Assembly: GCA_002337005.1 (NCBI GenBank)
Contig: DDFD01000056.1
Coordinates: 1-64,000 of the forward strand
Direction of reading: 5' to 3'
From: Flavobacteriales bacterium UBA1937
Lineage (GTDB): Bacteria > Bacteroidota > Bacteroidia > Flavobacteriales > Weeksellaceae
Length of the DNA: 64,000 nt
The notes beneath the pieces were generated by a model. That model did no database searches. It saw only the letters and a list, made by a program, of their open reading frames with translations, and was not told the DNA's origin. This document shows, piece by piece, positions 60,382 to 64,000 of the stretch (the first letter of the stretch is position 1; the number at the start of each line of letters is the position of its first letter). The position numbers and the translations under genes were made by a program.

Positions 60382-61431
60382 TTAGTCTTCTGAGAAAGCG
60401 CCATAATAGGCAGCTCCCAGAAGAGCAGTCTTACTATTTAAAATCAAATGAATAGGGATTTCTTTTAAAAGATGTTCCATTTTATCACTTACAATAAAGT
60501 TTTGATAAAACTTAGATTTATTCAAGAAGTTATAAATTTTAGGAGGAATTCCGCCTCCTAACAATAAACCACCAGTTGCTTTTAGTTTTAGCACCAAACT
60601 GGTAGCTTCTCTGGCAATAAATTCTACAAACATTTCCATTGCCATTACACAAGTCATATTAAGCTCTCGCATAGCAGTATGACTGATTACAGCAGAAGGA
60701 TCTTCGTTCTCGAACTGCTGAGTAAGCCAAGCTGGCTCTTCGTGCTTTTTTACATCTCTTAGAAATCTATAAATATTGAAAAGACCAGGGCCTGAAATTA
60801 CCGTTTCCCAACTTACAATACCATAGATTTGTTTTAAATATTGATAAAAATCTACTTCCATATTATTTCTAGGGGAAAACTCAGAATGCCCACCTTCTGT
60901 AGCAAAAGGTCTTAAATATTGACCATCCCAGAATAATCCTGCTTCTCCTAAACCAGTACCTGGAGCTAGAATTGCAACATTTCCTCCTATAGAAGAATTA
61001 CCTTCGTGTATGGTAGCCAGATATCCATCATTTACTTCTGCCAAACCATAAGCAGTAGATTCTAAATCATTAATCAGATACACCTTATCTACTAAAGTTT
61101 CGTTTTTAATTTGACCTATATCTAGAGACCAAGGTAAATTAGTTGTAATGCATTTCCCATTAAGAACAGGGCCTGCAACACCAATCGAAATTCTATCAGG
61201 TTTTTCTAAATTATATTCTCTAATAAATTTTTGGATGATGTGAGAAAATGATTGATGGGTTTTAGAAGAGTATGTTGCTTCTTCTTTTAGTACCATCATT
61301 CCGTTTTCAGATTCAAACCAACCAACATTGGTCTTTGTACCTCCAATATCAGCCGCTAAAACTGAAATTTTGTTGTTCTTCTCTGAATTTCTACCTGGCA
61401 GAAACAGAGAAAAATTAATTTCTGTACTCAT
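60382..61431 (-). CDS. glk: Glucokinase
   Basis: It phosphorylates glucose to glucose-6-phosphate. The 349 residues include the phosphate-binding VLAADIGGTKTNVGW, the sugar-binding NLPWSLD, the catalytic Asp region LINDLESTAYGL, the adenosine motif LAPGTGLGEAGL and the sugar site EGGHSEFSPRN. This is the Glk (non-ROK) family form. A possible promoter with TAATTTTG (61463-61456) lies upstream on the minus strand. Confidence 0.94.
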   Translation of the reverse strand: MSTEINFSLFLPGRNSEKNNKISVLAADIGGTKTNVGWFESENGMMVLKEEATYSSKTHQSFSHIIQKFIREYNLEKPDRISIGVAGPVLNGKCITTNLPWSLDIGQIKNETLVDKVYLINDLESTAYGLAEVNDGYLATIHEGNSSIGGNVAILAPGTGLGEAGLFWDGQYLRPFATEGGHSEFSPRNNMEVDFYQYLKQIYGIVSWETVISGPGLFNIYRFLRDVKKHEEPAWLTQQFENEDPSAVISHTAMRELNMTCVMAMEMFVEFIAREATSLVLKLKATGGLLLGGGIPPKIYNFLNKSKFYQNFIVSDKMEHLLKEIPIHLILNSKTALLGAAYYGAFSED

Positions 61432-61455
61432 TATTTGCTCATATATTTACAGCAC

Positions 61456-61463
61456 CAAAATTA
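61456..61463 (-). promoter_or_regulatory. glk: -7 box TAATTTTG for glk
   Basis: On the minus strand TAATTTTG lies 24 bases before the glk ATG; a TTG 22 bases further upstream could be the -33 element. Confidence 0.4.
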
Positions 61464-61644
61464 TGAAATTAATACTTTTTTATCCCAATATACCAATATG
61501 AGATATATCAAAAATGCAAAAAAACTCCTGATTTATAAAAAAATAATCAGGAGCTAAAAAAACTAAATAATTGAGAAAACTGATATTTTAATTCATCAAA
61601 ACAAGCAACAATATATGCCTATGATTGATAATTGAATAATAGGA

Positions 61645-61782
61645 TTATGGTTGTGCCGAGATCTGTTTGGCCTCTGCTTTTTGTTTTTTGTCTAAAAACT
61701 TATTGACAATATAGTTTACAAGCAGAGGAACTGAATAAGTAACTGCAACTGTTAAAATTCTATTTACAATACTTTTTTTCAT
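61645..61782 (-). CDS. Small membrane peptide (45 aa)
   Basis: A short frame in an otherwise gene-free stretch. Read on the minus strand it begins MKKSIVNRILTVAVTYSVPL and continues through LVNYIVNKFLDKKQKAEAKQ to ISAQP. It has one hydrophobic segment flanked by basic residues, a typical small membrane peptide layout. The start ATG (61782-61780) and stop are clear. There is no Shine-Dalgarno sequence, as usual here. It is too short to assign, and could be a lineage-specific peptide. Confidence 0.5.
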   Translation of the reverse strand: MKKSIVNRILTVAVTYSVPLLVNYIVNKFLDKKQKAEAKQISAQP

Positions 61783-61886
61783 AACAAAATTGTATTAGAG
61801 TAAGACTATTTTATTTATTTACAAATTTTGAAAAAAATAGTAAAAATCACTTTACAAAATTCTTATAAGTTGTTACATAATTTCAA

Positions 61887-61916
61887 CAAAAAAGCCAATT
61901 GCAAAACAATCGGCTT
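61887..61916 (-). terminator. Terminator after fhs
   Basis: AAGCCAATTG (61892-61901) pairs with CAATCGGCTT (61907-61916) with one mismatch; on the minus strand a T6 run follows. Confidence 0.7.
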
Positions 61917-61936
61917 CTGTAATAATGTTTTAAAAT

Positions 61937-63613
61937 TTAGCTTAAACCTGTTATTTTTCCAAATTTATCTATGTCCATTCCTTCGGCTGCTGGTACACTT
62001 GGTAAACCTGGCATTCTCATCATATCTCCCAAAATTGGAATGATAAAACCTGCACCTGCTGCAAATTCAAATTCCCGAACAGTCACTTTAAAACCTTTTG
62101 GTCTGCCTATTTTCTTCTCGTCATCACTCAGCGATTTTTGAGTTTTTGCCATACAAATTGGCAATTTATCTAGACCTAAATTATAAATAGACTTCAGTTG
62201 ATTGAGTGCTTTCTGAGAAAAAACCACTGCATCTGCTCCATAAACTTCTTTGGCAATGGTTTCTATTTTATGTTCTACAGCATCTTCTACTCTATACAAC
62301 GGTTGGAAATTATTTCCGCAATTTGCTGCACAGTTTACTACTTCTTCTGCCAAATTTATCATTCCTTCTCCACCTTTGGTAAATTCATCAGCTAGAATAG
62401 CTTTTACACCCAACTTTTCGCATTCTTCTTTTACAAAATTTATTTCTTCATCAGAGTCCGTCACAAAATGATTAATCGCAATAATCGGTTTTAATCCAAA
62501 TTTAAAAGCATTTTCTATATGTTTTTTTAGATTTTCGATGCCTTTTTCTACAAAAGAAAGATTGGGATTTTCATATTCTCCTTTCTTAGCACCACCGTGA
62601 TAGCGTAATGCTCTGATGGTAGCCACCAAAACATACGCCGCAGGTTTAAGACCAGAATAATATCCTTTAATATGGAGAAATTTTTCTGCCCCTAAATCTG
62701 CCCCAAAACCAGCTTCAGTAACCACATAATCTGCCAAAGAAAGCCCCGTTTTTGTAGCAATAATGGTATTGGTTCCCTGTGCAATATTGGCAAAAGGACC
62801 ACCATGAAGAATAGCAGGATTACCTTCTAAAGTTTGTACCAAATTCGGACGAATAGCATCTTTTAGTAAAATCGCCATTGCACCTTCAGCGTTCAAATCT
62901 CTGGCGTAAATTGGTTTTTTATCAAAAGAATAGCCGATAAAAATATTTCCTAATCGATTTTTCAAATCTTCAAAATCTTTAGAAAGACAGAGAATTGCCA
63001 TCACTTCTGAAGCGGGCGTAATATTGAAACCTTCTTCACGCGTAATTCCGTTATTAGAACCGCCCAAACCTACTATAATATGACGAAGACTTCTATCATT
63101 CATATCCATTACACGCTTCCAAACAATGGTTCTAGGATCTATATTTAGCGTTCTTTTCTTATCTTGAAGATTATTATCAATTAAAGCAGAAAGCAGGTTA
63201 TTGGCTTTTTCTACCGCCGAAAAATCACCTGTAAAATGCAGATTAATATCTACCATAGGAATTACCTGTGCAAAACCTCCTCCTGCTGCACCTCCTTTAA
63301 TCCCAAAAACAGGACCAAGACTTGGTTCTCGAAGTACTGCAATGGTTTTTTTACCAATTTTATTGAGACCATCACATAAACCGACAGAAACTGTTGTTTT
63401 TCCTTCACCAGCAGGCGTAGGATTGATGGCAGAAACCAAAATTAATTTAGAATTTTTGATTTTTTCCTCGTCTATATATTTCAGAGGAATTTTGGCTTTA
63501 TACTTCCCATAATATTCTAAATCTTCTCTATCTATGCCTATTTTGTCAGCAATTTCGCGGATGTGCTTTATTTCTGCACTTAATGCAATTTCTAAATCGG
63601 TAGGAAAACTCAT
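61937..63613 (-). CDS. fhs: Formate-tetrahydrofolate ligase
   Basis: It makes 10-formyl-tetrahydrofolate from formate and ATP for one-carbon metabolism. The 558 residues are full length. Visible blocks are ILVSAINPTPAGEGKTTVSV (ATP site), REPSLGPVFGIKGGAAGGGF, DINLHFTGDFSAVEKANNLL, GPFANIAQGTNTI and the C-terminal GAGFIIPILGDMMRMPGLP. A -7 box lies 22 bases upstream. Confidence 0.96.
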   Translation of the reverse strand: MSFPTDLEIALSAEIKHIREIADKIGIDREDLEYYGKYKAKIPLKYIDEEKIKNSKLILVSAINPTPAGEGKTTVSVGLCDGLNKIGKKTIAVLREPSLGPVFGIKGGAAGGGFAQVIPMVDINLHFTGDFSAVEKANNLLSALIDNNLQDKKRTLNIDPRTIVWKRVMDMNDRSLRHIIVGLGGSNNGITREEGFNITPASEVMAILCLSKDFEDLKNRLGNIFIGYSFDKKPIYARDLNAEGAMAILLKDAIRPNLVQTLEGNPAILHGGPFANIAQGTNTIIATKTGLSLADYVVTEAGFGADLGAEKFLHIKGYYSGLKPAAYVLVATIRALRYHGGAKKGEYENPNLSFVEKGIENLKKHIENAFKFGLKPIIAINHFVTDSDEEINFVKEECEKLGVKAILADEFTKGGEGMINLAEEVVNCAANCGNNFQPLYRVEDAVEHKIETIAKEVYGADAVVFSQKALNQLKSIYNLGLDKLPICMAKTQKSLSDDEKKIGRPKGFKVTVREFEFAAGAGFIIPILGDMMRMPGLPSVPAAEGMDIDKFGKITGLS

Positions 63614-63635
63614 AATTTTTGTATTTGTTTCTTCT

Positions 63636-63643
63636 CAAAAATA
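63636..63643 (-). promoter_or_regulatory. fhs: -7 box TATTTTTG for fhs
   Basis: Read on the minus strand it is TATTTTTG, 22 bases before the fhs start; no -33 element was recognised. Confidence 0.4.
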
Positions 63644-63882
63644 CAAGAAATAGACAATATGATGAAAATTTTTCGCTTGAGTTTTATCACCTATCAATCA
63701 AAATAAATAATATCAACCAAATCAGTACTATTTCAATAAAATATTAACTTTAAAACAACTCAAGACTTTCATTGCTAATAAAAAATATAATTCTTAAACA
63801 TATTAAATAAATTTAATAACCATTCTAATTTTTTTAGATTTAACTTTATCATCATTTATCTATCAAAAGTAAAATCTTGATT

Positions 63883-64000
63883 ATGAATTCTATTCTTCTA
63901 AACAAACATTTGCTGCACAGAGCTGGTTTTGGAGTTGATCTGAAAGATATTTCTAGAATTAAAAACAGTTCTCCCCAAGAAATTTGGAAAGAATTATTAA
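63883..64000 (+). CDS. DUF1800 family protein, N-terminal fragment at window edge
   Basis: Only the first 39 residues are visible: MNSILLNKHLLHRAGFGVDL and then KDISRIKNSSPQEIWKELL. The LLHRAGFG motif near the N-terminus is the characteristic start of DUF1800 proteins, large secreted or periplasmic proteins often followed by a DUF1501 gene. The gene continues beyond the right edge. The 269-base gap before it is A/T-rich with no other feature seen beyond the fhs promoter. Confidence 0.7.
   Translation, partial: MNSILLNKHLLHRAGFGVDLKDISRIKNSSPQEIWKELL

Overview
The window looks like ordinary chromosome of a Flavobacteriia bacterium, most likely the Weeksellaceae (Chryseobacterium/Cloacibacterium-like). 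The genus is inference. The support is: strongly AT-rich DNA; almost no Shine-Dalgarno sequences; frequent Bacteroidota-type -7 boxes (TAnnTTTG) before genes; a fused lpxC-fabZ gene; the short archaeal/eukaryotic-type ProS; and PorX, the response regulator of the type IX secretion system. No rRNA, tRNA, CRISPR array, prophage or classical insertion sequence was seen.

Layout. 1-7.9 kb: glycosyltransferase tail, THUMP RNA methyltransferase, an AT-rich DUF2971 gene, a duplicated DUF1599 protein, a DoxX-like membrane protein, a TerB-like protein, tpiA and prmA. 8.1-17.1 kb: alaS, a DUF5686 outer-membrane gene broken by an in-frame TGA, a secreted thermonuclease, prfB and a sialate O-acetylesterase. 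17.1-25 kb: a fold-back repeat, two DedA genes, dnaG, clpP, a small gene followed by a membrane-protein frame with ATA in place of its ATG, an M28 peptidase, an S23-like four-helix-bundle gene bracketed by inverted repeats, and folP. 25-35.5 kb: glycosyltransferase 2, methyltransferase, ZIP transporter, FadL-like porin, a W/G/Y-rich lipoprotein divergent from proS, a DUF937 protein, and mntH with a partner outer-membrane gene behind a DtxR/MntR-like operator. 35.7-42.1 kb: grpE-dnaJ, a DUF922 HExxH protein, an ABC exporter pair, a HARE-HTH protein and DUF1304. 42.1-50 kb, minus strand: outer-membrane barrel, sucD, then a lipid A/efp cluster (second lpxD-like gene, efp, lpxA, lpxC-fabZ, lpxD) and an HD hydrolase. 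50-64 kb: porX, tsaE, an alanine dehydrogenase-like gene, prephenate dehydrogenase, an AraC regulator, sdaA, an alpha/beta hydrolase, a YceI protein, glk, a 45-residue membrane peptide, fhs, and the start of a DUF1800 gene.

Functionally this is mostly core metabolism, translation and envelope assembly. The unusual content lies between genes. More than ten gene leaders carry short degenerate 'word' repeats, each locus with its own word, usually right before the start codon and, where a -7 box is visible, downstream of it. At folP these repeats have become coding sequence at both ends of the gene. One pair of repeats forms the terminal inverted repeats around the S23-like gene, giving an arrangement like the intervening sequences of bacterial 23S rRNA but placed between protein genes. 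I regard this as the best candidate for something undescribed here.
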